Positions 35,242-42,951 of a stretch of 64,000 nt of DNA are shown piece after piece; the first letter of the stretch is position 1; each line of letters starts with the position of its first letter. The notes beneath the pieces are model-generated. The model worked only from the letters and a program-made list of their open reading frames with translations. It was not told the origin of the DNA and did not search any database. The position numbers were made by a program, and so were the translations under genes. The stretch comes from Bryobacterales bacterium. Its GTDB lineage: Bacteria; Acidobacteriota; Terriglobia; Bryobacterales; Bryobacteraceae. Where the stretch lies: the NCBI GenBank assembly GCA_016789905.1, contig JAEUQC010000150.1, positions 1 to 64,000 on the forward strand. Reading direction: 5' to 3'.

Positions 35242-36240
35242 ATGGCAATCCTGACAACTGTGGTGGGCAGCTATCCCACTCCGCAATGGCTATTTGGGAA
35301 TACGTCTCGCGGCGCGCTCCGCGACGCGATCATGGTCGTATTGAAAACCCAGGAACTGGCGGGCATCGATGTGGTCGCCGACGGCGAACTGAACCGGTTC
35401 GATCCGAGCCATCCGGAAACGAACGGAATGATCGACTATTTCATCAGCCGAATGTCAGGCATTCGGACACGTTTTTCGATCTCCGATATCGACGAGTTCC
35501 GCGCCGATAGCCAGTTGACTTATCGCACCGACCCGGCCGGGATTGTCCATGACGGTGTTGGCGACGGCGTGCTGAACCTGGCGCGCGATTACGATTTCAC
35601 CAAGGGTCTGACGTCGCACAAGCTTAAGTTCACCTGCACCGGGCCGCACATGCTGACGAAGGTTTTGACCGACCGGCACTACAAGCACCGCGGCGAACTG
35701 TGCATGGCGATTGCGCACGTGCTGCGCCGCCAGATGGAGCGGATTGGCGCGGAAGTTATCCAAATCGACGAGGCCAACATCAGCGGACACCCGGAAGACC
35801 GGGAGTGGGCGTTGCCGGCAATCAACCATGTTCTCGATGGAATTCGCGGCAAGCGCGGCGTGCATATTTGCTTTGGGAACTACGGAGGCCAGTCGGTGCA
35901 GAAAGGGTTCTGGAAAGACCTGATGCCCTTCATGAACGGGCTGCATTGCGACCACCTGATTCTGGAATTCGCCCGGCGCGGCTACGACGAACTGGACGCC
36001 TTCCGCGACTTGGACCCGAAGATCGGGCTGGGGTTGAGCGTCGTCGATATCAAGGACAATGGCATTGAAACGCCCAGTCTGATTGCGTCGCGAATTGAAC
36101 ATGCTCAAAAAGTTCTGGGCGAAGGCCGGATTCCGTTCGTTCACCCGGACTGTGGTTTCTGGATGTTGCAACGCAGTGTTGCCGACGGCAAGATGCGTGC
36201 GCTGGTGCAGGGCCGCGATCTCTTCGAAGGAAGAAAATAG
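35242..36240 (+). CDS. short MetE-like cobalamin-independent methionine synthase family protein (core-MetE type)
   Basis: 332 aa, the length of the catalytic C-terminal barrel of MetE without its N-terminal half. The zinc ligands are in place: His and Cys in VHICFGNYGG, Glu in LILEFARRG and Cys in VHPDCGFWML. VVGSYPTP and IDEANISG match the family. Such short forms include core-MetE proteins that use a different methyl donor, and epoxyalkane coenzyme M transferases. Which one this is cannot be said from sequence. A TAGAAT hexamer lies 9 nt before the ATG. Followed within 2 nt by a TolB-like gene. Confidence 0.82.
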   Translation: MAILTTVVGSYPTPQWLFGNTSRGALRDAIMVVLKTQELAGIDVVADGELNRFDPSHPETNGMIDYFISRMSGIRTRFSISDIDEFRADSQLTYRTDPAGIVHDGVGDGVLNLARDYDFTKGLTSHKLKFTCTGPHMLTKVLTDRHYKHRGELCMAIAHVLRRQMERIGAEVIQIDEANISGHPEDREWALPAINHVLDGIRGKRGVHICFGNYGGQSVQKGFWKDLMPFMNGLHCDHLILEFARRGYDELDAFRDLDPKIGLGLSVVDIKDNGIETPSLIASRIEHAQKVLGEGRIPFVHPDCGFWMLQRSVADGKMRALVQGRDLFEGRK

Positions 36241-36242
36241 AC

Positions 36243-37250
36243 ATGCGCGCTTTCGTTTTCGCCACGACTCTTTTGTTGCCTCTGGTGGCGCAGGATAGCC
36301 AGGTGCTTCGTAACCTGAAGCAGTTGACGAACGGCGGCCAGAATGCCGAGGCCTACTGGTCGCCAGATGGCAATCGGCTGGTTTTTCAGACCACACGGGA
36401 GCCTTATCCCTGCGACCAGATTTTCGTCATGAACGCAGATGGCTCCGGCCAGAAACTGGTTTCGACGGGGAAAGGCCGCACCACTTGCGCGTACTTTTTG
36501 AAGGACAACAAACACATCGTCTATGGATCTACGCACGAAGCCGGTGACGCCTGCCCGCCGCCTCCGGACCGCAGCAAGGGGTATCTGTGGGGCGTCTTCC
36601 CTGGCTATGAAATCTATGTCGCCACTGAAGAAGGGAAGATTGTTCGCAAGCTGACGAAGATGCCGGGCTACGATGCCGAAGCCACCGTGAACTTCAAGAC
36701 GGGGCGGATTATCTACACTTCGCTTGCATCCGGAGATCTGGACCTGTGGACCATGAAGCCGGACGGCACGGACAAAAAGCAGTTGACCAACAGCCGCGGC
36801 TACGATGGCGGCGCCGTGTTTTCCCGTGACGGCAAGCAGGTGGTGTGGCGCGCCAATCATCCCCAAACGCCGGAGACCATGGCGCGTTACAACGAACTGC
36901 TGAGAGAAAACCTAACGGCGCCGATGAAGATGGAGTTGTTCGTTTCCGGCCCCGACGGCAAGAATCGAAAGCAGATCACCAACAACAACTGCGCCAACTT
37001 CGCTCCCACCTTCACTCCCGATGGCAAGCGGATTGTCTTCTCGTCCAACATGCACAAGTGTGATGGGCGGGATTTCGAGCTCTATATCGTCAATACCGAC
37101 GGGTCCGGCTTGCGCCAGATCACCAGCTTCAATGGGTTCACGTCGTTCCCGGAGTTTTCGCCGGACGGCAAGAAGCTGGTGTTTTCCAGTTCGTTGAACG
37201 CCAAGAGCCGGTACGAGTTCAACATCTTCGTTGCTGACTGGACGGAGTAG
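36243..37250 (+). CDS. TolB-like PD40 beta-propeller protein, exported
   Basis: 335 aa with signal peptide (MRAFVFATTLLLPLVAQ). WD40-like PD40 repeats form a TolB-type propeller: AYWSPDGNRLVFQTTRE, IFVMNADGSGQKLVSTG, LWTMKPDGTDKKQLTNSRG, TFTPDGKRIVFSSNM, LYIVNTDGSGLRQITSFNG, FSPDGKKLVFSSSL. It is too short and in the wrong context for true TolB, so a periplasmic protease-like or binding propeller is likely. Probably co-transcribed with the MetE-like gene. Confidence 0.88.
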   Translation: MRAFVFATTLLLPLVAQDSQVLRNLKQLTNGGQNAEAYWSPDGNRLVFQTTREPYPCDQIFVMNADGSGQKLVSTGKGRTTCAYFLKDNKHIVYGSTHEAGDACPPPPDRSKGYLWGVFPGYEIYVATEEGKIVRKLTKMPGYDAEATVNFKTGRIIYTSLASGDLDLWTMKPDGTDKKQLTNSRGYDGGAVFSRDGKQVVWRANHPQTPETMARYNELLRENLTAPMKMELFVSGPDGKNRKQITNNNCANFAPTFTPDGKRIVFSSNMHKCDGRDFELYIVNTDGSGLRQITSFNGFTSFPEFSPDGKKLVFSSSLNAKSRYEFNIFVADWTE

Positions 37251-37259
37251 GCATCGCGC

Positions 37260-39617
37260 CTACCCCTTCCAGCAGAGCGTGAAGAGTTTGATCTGGATGT
37301 TCGTCTTTTTCGGCGCGATCACCACGGTTTCAAACTCTTCGTTCAATGTGTCGTATTGTGCGGCAAGCGTTGCGATTTCTTCCTGCAACTGCTGCTCTAA
37401 TTGCTGCTTCTGATCGAGCGTCGCCTGCAGATTTTCTTCGGCCCGATCCACGTCCTGCCCCTCGCGGCTGACCTTTCCGAGCGTGCGCGCGGCCGATCCC
37501 ATGCCCGACATGGCCGATTTGGTCATAAAGCCGCGGCCCATAATGGCGCCCAGCACGCTGGTGGCAATGGAAAGTCCGGTTTGCACTTTGGACTGCGTTG
37601 CCTCCTGCTGCTGTTTTTCCACCATCTGCTGCGCCTTGCGGACACGCTCCTCCAGCATCGCCAGCTTCGGTCCATACTTCTGCCGAAGGGCCGCCACGGC
37701 TTCGTCCCGCGCTTCGTGCGCCGCCGTGGTCAGGCGGACCCGGAAGTCGCGTTCGGACTCGCCTGGATTGGAAACCTGTTTCAGGTTCACGCTCTGCAGC
37801 ATTTCCAGTTTTTGCGTGGCGAACAGCCAGTTTGTGAACTCTTTGCTCCATGAGGCGTATGACTTTGCCTTGCCTGCGACCGCCGGAAGTTCGGCGAACG
37901 AGGCGCCGTCCATGGGCGCATTTTCCAACTCCGACAGTTCGATCTCCAGTTCCTCCGCCTGCTCCCAATTTACCGGAACCGGCCCATTTTCAACCAGCGT
38001 GCAGAATTTCACTTCGCGCGAAAAATCGATTTTGGTTTTCGTATCCGTGAATCGCACCTGCGCCACGCCAAGCAGAACCGGCTCATAGGAAACTGCGCCG
38101 GTGGCGCGCACAGGCAGGAAGTGCTCCTCGATGTCGGGTGGCAGAACGGGGCGCGCGGCGCCGGCAATTTCCGCGGCACGCTTCGGCGCGGGAGCGCCAG
38201 TTGCGGCTGGCGCTGTGGCGGCCGACCGTTTCTTTGATTCCATCAGCGTCTTGATCTGCGCGCGGGTCAGCGGGCCGCTCAAGTACGATAGTGCCCAACG
38301 TGTTTCAAATATCTCCAGCGCGCCGCGATGTACATTGCTCATCAGGAAAATGCGGCTCTTCAAGCTCGACAGTAACTGATCGAGCGCGCCGCGGTCCGCG
38401 GACCCGCCGGCGGCGGCCGCCGCGCCTTCCAGCCCTTCAATCAGGCGAGCTTTATCGCGCTCCGTTTGCAGCCGGCCAATGAACCACGTGCCGCAATTGG
38501 AAAGGCCCTTGTAGTCCAGATCCACGGGGTTTTGCGTGGCCAGCACGACGCCCACGCCAAACGCGCGTGCCTGTTTCAACAGCGTCAGCAGCGGCTGTTT
38601 CGAAGGCGGATTCGACACCGGCGGGAAGTAGCCGAAGATCTCGTCCATGTAGAGCAGGGCGCGAAGGCTGGAGGTGCCGGGTTGTGTTCGCATCCATGAC
38701 ACCATCTGGTTCAGCAGCAGCGATACGAAGAACATCCGTTCGGAATCGCTGAGGTGCGCGATTGAAAAAATCGACATGCGCGGGCGGCCCTGCGCGGTGT
38801 AGAGCAGCGAGCCGATGTCGAGAGCGTCGCCCTCCAGCCATGCCTCGAACCCCGGGGACGCCAGCAGATTGTTGAGCGCGATGGCGAGTTCGAACCTCTC
38901 TTTCGACGGGAAGAAGGATTCGATTTCCAAGACGCCGATCCGGGTAACGGGCGGCTTTTGGATCTGTTGAATCAGCGTGGCGAGGTCCAGATCGTTGCCG
39001 TTCATCCAGGCGTTTTCGATGAGCTTGCTGAGCAGGATATGTTCGCGGGATTGAATGGGATCGCCAACGATGTTCATTAACGCGAGCAGGGCGGTGGCGG
39101 TGGATTGAATCCGTTCGCGCATTGCTTCGCGGTCTTCGCGCATCTCCTCCGGCGGCGCGCCAAACGAGCGCAGCACCGAGACCGGAAAGCCGGCCGACGA
39201 ACCGGGTGTATAGATTGTGAAATCCGCTGCGTCCCGAAGACGCTGCACACGGGCGCCATCCTGGCCCCAATCGCCCAACCCCTTCTTCCAGCGATTCGCG
39301 GTCTCTTCGGCAAACTGATCGCGGGTTTGACCCTTTTTGCGGGCTTCCTCTTCGTTCACCCACGGCGCGAAGTCCGCCGCGGCCAGGCCTGGAAAGTTCA
39401 ACAGCAGGTTCGACAGGTCGCCCTTGGGGTCGATGATCAGCGCGGGAATGCCGTCGATGGCGGCTTCCTCCAACAGACTCACGCACAGGCCGGTCTTGCC
39501 GCTGCCGGTCATGCCGACGCACACCGCATGGGTCACCAGGTCCTTGGAATCCAACAGCAGAAGGCCGTCTTCCTTCTTGCCGAGATAGAACACGCCGAGT
39601 TTTTCGAAATCCTGCAT
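37260..39617 (-). CDS. HerA/FtsK-type ATPase (helicase HerA domain) with coiled-coil C terminus
   Basis: 785 aa P-loop ATPase. Walker A is GMTGSGKTGLC near residue 40 and LIIDPKGDLSNLLLNFPG follows, as in HerA/DUF87 and DUF853 proteins. A Walker B-like LRALLYMDEIFGYFPPV and sensor segment GVGVVLATQNPVDLDYKGLSNCGTWF are seen around 390-440. The C-terminal 200 residues include a heptad-rich segment (LEERVRKAQQMVEKQQQ) and a small Gly-rich hydrophobic stretch. The ATG at 39617 was chosen over longer frames because TAGACT lies 7 nt upstream and the upstream frame is antisense to pfpI. DNA or membrane motor role unknown. Confidence 0.85.
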   Translation of the reverse strand: MQDFEKLGVFYLGKKEDGLLLLDSKDLVTHAVCVGMTGSGKTGLCVSLLEEAAIDGIPALIIDPKGDLSNLLLNFPGLAAADFAPWVNEEEARKKGQTRDQFAEETANRWKKGLGDWGQDGARVQRLRDAADFTIYTPGSSAGFPVSVLRSFGAPPEEMREDREAMRERIQSTATALLALMNIVGDPIQSREHILLSKLIENAWMNGNDLDLATLIQQIQKPPVTRIGVLEIESFFPSKERFELAIALNNLLASPGFEAWLEGDALDIGSLLYTAQGRPRMSIFSIAHLSDSERMFFVSLLLNQMVSWMRTQPGTSSLRALLYMDEIFGYFPPVSNPPSKQPLLTLLKQARAFGVGVVLATQNPVDLDYKGLSNCGTWFIGRLQTERDKARLIEGLEGAAAAAGGSADRGALDQLLSSLKSRIFLMSNVHRGALEIFETRWALSYLSGPLTRAQIKTLMESKKRSAATAPAATGAPAPKRAAEIAGAARPVLPPDIEEHFLPVRATGAVSYEPVLLGVAQVRFTDTKTKIDFSREVKFCTLVENGPVPVNWEQAEELEIELSELENAPMDGASFAELPAVAGKAKSYASWSKEFTNWLFATQKLEMLQSVNLKQVSNPGESERDFRVRLTTAAHEARDEAVAALRQKYGPKLAMLEERVRKAQQMVEKQQQEATQSKVQTGLSIATSVLGAIMGRGFMTKSAMSGMGSAARTLGKVSREGQDVDRAEENLQATLDQKQQLEQQLQEEIATLAAQYDTLNEEFETVVIAPKKTNIQIKLFTLCWKG

Positions 39618-39624
39618 AGGCACT

Positions 39625-39630
39625 AGTCTA
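39625..39630 (-). promoter_or_regulatory. putative -10 box TAGACT for HerA-like ATPase
   Basis: TAGACT on the minus strand, 7 nt before the ATG at 39617. It overlaps the TACAAT box of the divergent pfpI gene. Confidence 0.55.
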
Positions 39631-39634
39631 CAAT
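39629..39634 (+). promoter_or_regulatory. putative -10 box TACAAT for PfpI/DJ-1 protein
   Basis: TACAAT, 7 nt before the ATG at 39642; shares two bases with the divergent TAGACT box. No ribosome-binding site is evident before this start. Confidence 0.55.
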
Positions 39635-39641
39635 CGCGTGT

Positions 39642-40166
39642 ATGGAACTGAAAGGGAAGAAAGTCGCGATTCTCGTGGATCAGATGTACCAGGAGATGGA
39701 AGTGTGGGTGCCGTTGTACCGGCTGCAGGAAGCGGGAGTGGAGACGGTGACCGTGGGCGCGGAGGCTGGCAAAACTTATCCCAGCAAGCTTGGCTATCCC
39801 TGCATGGCCCAGAAATCGTATGCCGAGGTTTCTGCTGACGATTTCGACGGAATCGTGGTGCCAGGAGGGTTTGCGCCGGATCACATCCGCCGTCATCCGA
39901 AGGCGAATCAACTGGTGGCCGATATCAATGCGCAGGGCAAACTGGTCGCCGCCATTTGCCATGGCCCGTGGGTTCTCTGTTCGGCGCACGGCATGTTGAA
40001 GGGACGTAAGGCGACGAGCTTTTTCGCGATTAAGGACGATGTTGTCAACGCCGGTGCGGAGTGGTCGGATGCGGAAGTGGTGGTGGACGGCAATCTGGTT
40101 ACGTCGCGCAAGCCGGAAGACCTTCCTGCCTTCTGCGTCGCCTGCATTGCGGTATTGAAGCGGTAG
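39642..40166 (+). CDS. PfpI/DJ-1 family protein
   Basis: 174 aa cytosolic protein of the class I glutamine-amidotransferase-like fold. The nucleophile elbow AAICHGPWVLCSAHGML contains the reactive Cys followed by His, and the conserved Glu lies in DQMYQEMEVW; VVPGGFAPDHIRRH is a typical PfpI segment. Members act as proteases, glyoxalase/deglycase-like enzymes or stress chaperones, and the exact activity cannot be chosen. Strong promoter-like TACAAT lies 7 nt upstream. Confidence 0.9.
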   Translation: MELKGKKVAILVDQMYQEMEVWVPLYRLQEAGVETVTVGAEAGKTYPSKLGYPCMAQKSYAEVSADDFDGIVVPGGFAPDHIRRHPKANQLVADINAQGKLVAAICHGPWVLCSAHGMLKGRKATSFFAIKDDVVNAGAEWSDAEVVVDGNLVTSRKPEDLPAFCVACIAVLKR

Positions 40167-40229
40167 AAGCGGAATCTGTATGCGCTCGAAGTTTCTTTCG
40201 GATCCCGAGGCGGACTGGTTCAGCGCGCC

Positions 40230-41156
40230 ATGATTGAACCGTGTATTCAGGTTTCCGGATTGAAGAAGTCCTACGGCGAAGTGGAGGCCGTTCGCGGAAT
40301 CGACTTCACGGTTGAGCAAGGGGAAGTGTTCGGCCTGCTCGGTCCCAACGGCGCCGGAAAGACGACAACAGTGGAGATTCTGGAGGGCCTGCGGCAGCGG
40401 ACGGCCGGCGATGTTCGCGTGCTCGGGTTCGATCCGGCTTCCGATACAAAGGCGCTGAAGGAGCGGATTGGCGTCTGTTTGCAGGCCACCAATCTTCCGG
40501 ACAAGATCAAGCTGCATGAGGCGATGCGGCTGTTCGGTTCGTTCTATCAGCGCACAGTTGACACCGGCGAACTGTTACAGCGCCTGCAACTGTCGGAGAA
40601 GCGCGAGGCCCGGTATGGAACGCTTTCGGGCGGCCAGAAACAGCGGCTGGCCTTGGCAATGGCGCTGATCAACGATCCGCGGCTCATCTTTCTGGATGAG
40701 CCGACGACCGGACTCGATCCGCAGGTGCGCCAAGAGATTCACAGGTTGATTTTGGAGCTTCGCGATAAGCAGCGCAGCATCGTGTTGACGACACACTACA
40801 TTGAAGAAGCCGAGCGCCTGTGCGACCGCGTTGCCATTGTGGACCAGGGCCGGATCATCGCCATCGGCGCGCCGAAGGATCTGGTAGCAAGTACGTTTGG
40901 CTCCTCGCGGATTGAGATCCGCCTGTCGGCACCGCTCGCCTTCGATGAGGTGCCGCCGGAATCGGCGAACGACAAGACGCATTTGAGCCCGGACCGCACG
41001 CTGTTGACCGTTACGGCTGAAAAGCCCGCGCGCGCGATTGTCGATTTTGTGAAATGGATTGATCAACGAGGCCTGGAACTGGCGGATATTCACCTGAAGC
41101 GGCCAACGCTGGAAGATGTGTTTTTGGAACTGACAGGGCGGAGCCTGCGGGATTGA
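40230..41156 (+). CDS. ABC transporter ATP-binding protein
   Basis: 308 aa ABC ATPase of the drug/antibiotic or Nod-type export group. Walker A GPNGAGKTTTVEIL, signature LSGGQKQRLALAMALINDP, Walker B RLIFLDEPTTGLDPQ and switch His in VLTTHYIEEAE are intact, so it should hydrolyse ATP. The C-terminal 80 residues are a typical extension. The start overlaps the stop of a preceding 17-residue open frame (40180-40233, ATGA). It is followed after 1 nt by its permease, so the two form one transporter. Confidence 0.94.
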   Translation: MIEPCIQVSGLKKSYGEVEAVRGIDFTVEQGEVFGLLGPNGAGKTTTVEILEGLRQRTAGDVRVLGFDPASDTKALKERIGVCLQATNLPDKIKLHEAMRLFGSFYQRTVDTGELLQRLQLSEKREARYGTLSGGQKQRLALAMALINDPRLIFLDEPTTGLDPQVRQEIHRLILELRDKQRSIVLTTHYIEEAERLCDRVAIVDQGRIIAIGAPKDLVASTFGSSRIEIRLSAPLAFDEVPPESANDKTHLSPDRTLLTVTAEKPARAIVDFVKWIDQRGLELADIHLKRPTLEDVFLELTGRSLRD

Positions 41157-41157
41157 C

Positions 41158-42951
41158 ATGACGGCTTATCTCACCAACATCGCCATTACACTTCGACTGA
41201 TGGCGCGGGACCGGATGGCGCTTTTCTTCGGCTATGTGTTCCCGCTAATTTTTTTCTTCCTCTTTGCGCAGATGATGTCGGCTGGGCAGGGGGGTGGCGT
41301 GGCCAAGCAGGTGGTCACCAGCGTGCTTATTTTTGGCGTGCTTGGCAACGGCTTTTTCGGCGCGGGGATGCGCGCGGTTTCGGATCGCGAGCAGAACATT
41401 CTTCGCCGTTTCAAAGTTGCACCCACAACGGCGGCGCCGCTGCTGGTGAGCTGGCTGGTCACCGGCTGGATCAACTACATCCCCTCCGCGCTGTTTCTGA
41501 TCGCGATAGGCCACTTTGGTTATCAGATGCCTTGGCCGGAGCGCCCCGTCACGCTCTTTGTGTTTCTGAGTGTGGCGGTGCTGGCCTTTCGCGCCATCGG
41601 CCTGATCATCGCCTCCGTCGTCAATTCCATGCAGGAGAGTCAGATTCTTATCCAACTCTTCTACCTGCCGATGCTCTTTCTGAGCGGTGCCACGTTCCCG
41701 GTGAGCGCCATGCCCCAATGGCTGCAAATTGTCGCGCAGTTCATTCCGTCGGCGCACCTCTTTGCTGGGCTGCAGGGCATTCTGCTGCGAAAGGAGAGTC
41801 TGGACGCGCAGTGGAAAAGCCTGCTTGCGCTGCTGCTGACGCTTGTTGTTGGCCTGTTCATTTCCGTCAAGCTGTTCCGTTGGGAGAAGGAAGAAAAGGT
41901 AAAGTCTTCGGCGAAACTGTGGGTTTTGGCGGCGCTGGCGCCGTTTCTTCTGCTGGGTGTGTATCAGGCATACAGCAAGGAAAGCATCATGCAGGCCAAG
42001 GTGTTGCAGCGGGAACTGCGGCGCAGCCGGACGCTGCTCATTCGCGATGTGCGGCTGGTGATTGGTGATGGCCGCGTCATAGAACGCGGCGCACTGCTGA
42101 TCCGTGAGGGGAAGATTGCGCAGGTTTTTGAAGGCGACGCGCCCGACCCGAAATCGTTGAGCGCGGAGCCAATCGAGGGGAGCGGCAAGACGCTGCTGCC
42201 AGGTTTGATCGACGCTCATGTGGATCTCACCTCGCCGGGCGGCGTTCCCGATGGGAACATTGACCCGGAGTGGAGCGACATTGCGTATCTGTTCAGCGGT
42301 GTCACGACGATTCACGCCGCAAGCGCAAGCCCCGCCGTTGCAGCGCTTCGTGACCGCGTGGCGCGGGGGGAACTGTTGGCGAGTGAGATTGTTACCGGCG
42401 GACAAAACGGCACACGATTTGGCGGCGATGGCCCACCGGAAAGCGGCCTGTGGATTCCCGCTCTCACCGCATTGGAAGCCGCCGCGACGCCGAAGGCGGA
42501 ACTGTTGGAGCGCAGCCTGGTGCAGCAGACCGCGCCCAAGGGCATGGTGGATCGCACGCGTCCGCTGCTGGCGAAAATTCCCGTGGATGCCTCCCGGTTG
42601 ACGCGACGGATGGAGAGCGTGGCGGCGGCGGAGACGCGGATTGTCGCCGGCTCGGGCGGCGGGCAGATGTTGGTCCTGCACGGGCCGGGTATACATCGCG
42701 AAATGGCGCTGCTGGTGCAGGCAGGATTAACACCTGGGCAGGCGCTGCAAGCGGCCACCGGCCGCGCCGCCGCCGCGCTGGGCGTGGCGGACCGAGTCGG
42801 TTTGTTGAAGGCGGGACTCGCGGCGGACTTGCTGCTCGTTGATGGCAATCCGCTTCGCGACATTGCCGCTACCGAGCGCATTTCCGGAGTGATTTTCCGC
42901 GGCGAACGGGTCGCCCGCAGCGAGCTGTTCGAACAGCGGGAGGAGGAATGA
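41158..42951 (+). CDS. ABC-2 permease fused to a degenerate amidohydrolase-like domain
   Basis: 597 aa fusion in one uninterrupted frame. Residues 1-245 are an ABC-2 permease (six hydrophobic segments; GTP-free, motif AVSDREQNILRRFKVAPTT). A seventh hydrophobic helix (LWVLAALAPFLLLGVYQA, about 258-275) links to a C-terminal amidohydrolase-like domain (about 290-590: LLIRDVRLVIGDG, LLPGLIDAHVDL, IHREMALLVQAGLTPGQALQAAT, LKAGLAADLLLVDGNPL). The expected HxH reads H354-V-D356, the usual GTDAG reads GSGGG at 498-502, and the span between them is about 146 residues, much shorter than normal. Metal catalysis is therefore doubtful. With six plus one helices the domain would sit outside the membrane. 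Confidence 0.88.
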   Translation: MTAYLTNIAITLRLMARDRMALFFGYVFPLIFFFLFAQMMSAGQGGGVAKQVVTSVLIFGVLGNGFFGAGMRAVSDREQNILRRFKVAPTTAAPLLVSWLVTGWINYIPSALFLIAIGHFGYQMPWPERPVTLFVFLSVAVLAFRAIGLIIASVVNSMQESQILIQLFYLPMLFLSGATFPVSAMPQWLQIVAQFIPSAHLFAGLQGILLRKESLDAQWKSLLALLLTLVVGLFISVKLFRWEKEEKVKSSAKLWVLAALAPFLLLGVYQAYSKESIMQAKVLQRELRRSRTLLIRDVRLVIGDGRVIERGALLIREGKIAQVFEGDAPDPKSLSAEPIEGSGKTLLPGLIDAHVDLTSPGGVPDGNIDPEWSDIAYLFSGVTTIHAASASPAVAALRDRVARGELLASEIVTGGQNGTRFGGDGPPESGLWIPALTALEAAATPKAELLERSLVQQTAPKGMVDRTRPLLAKIPVDASRLTRRMESVAAAETRIVAGSGGGQMLVLHGPGIHREMALLVQAGLTPGQALQAATGRAAAALGVADRVGLLKAGLAADLLLVDGNPLRDIAATERISGVIFRGERVARSELFEQREEE

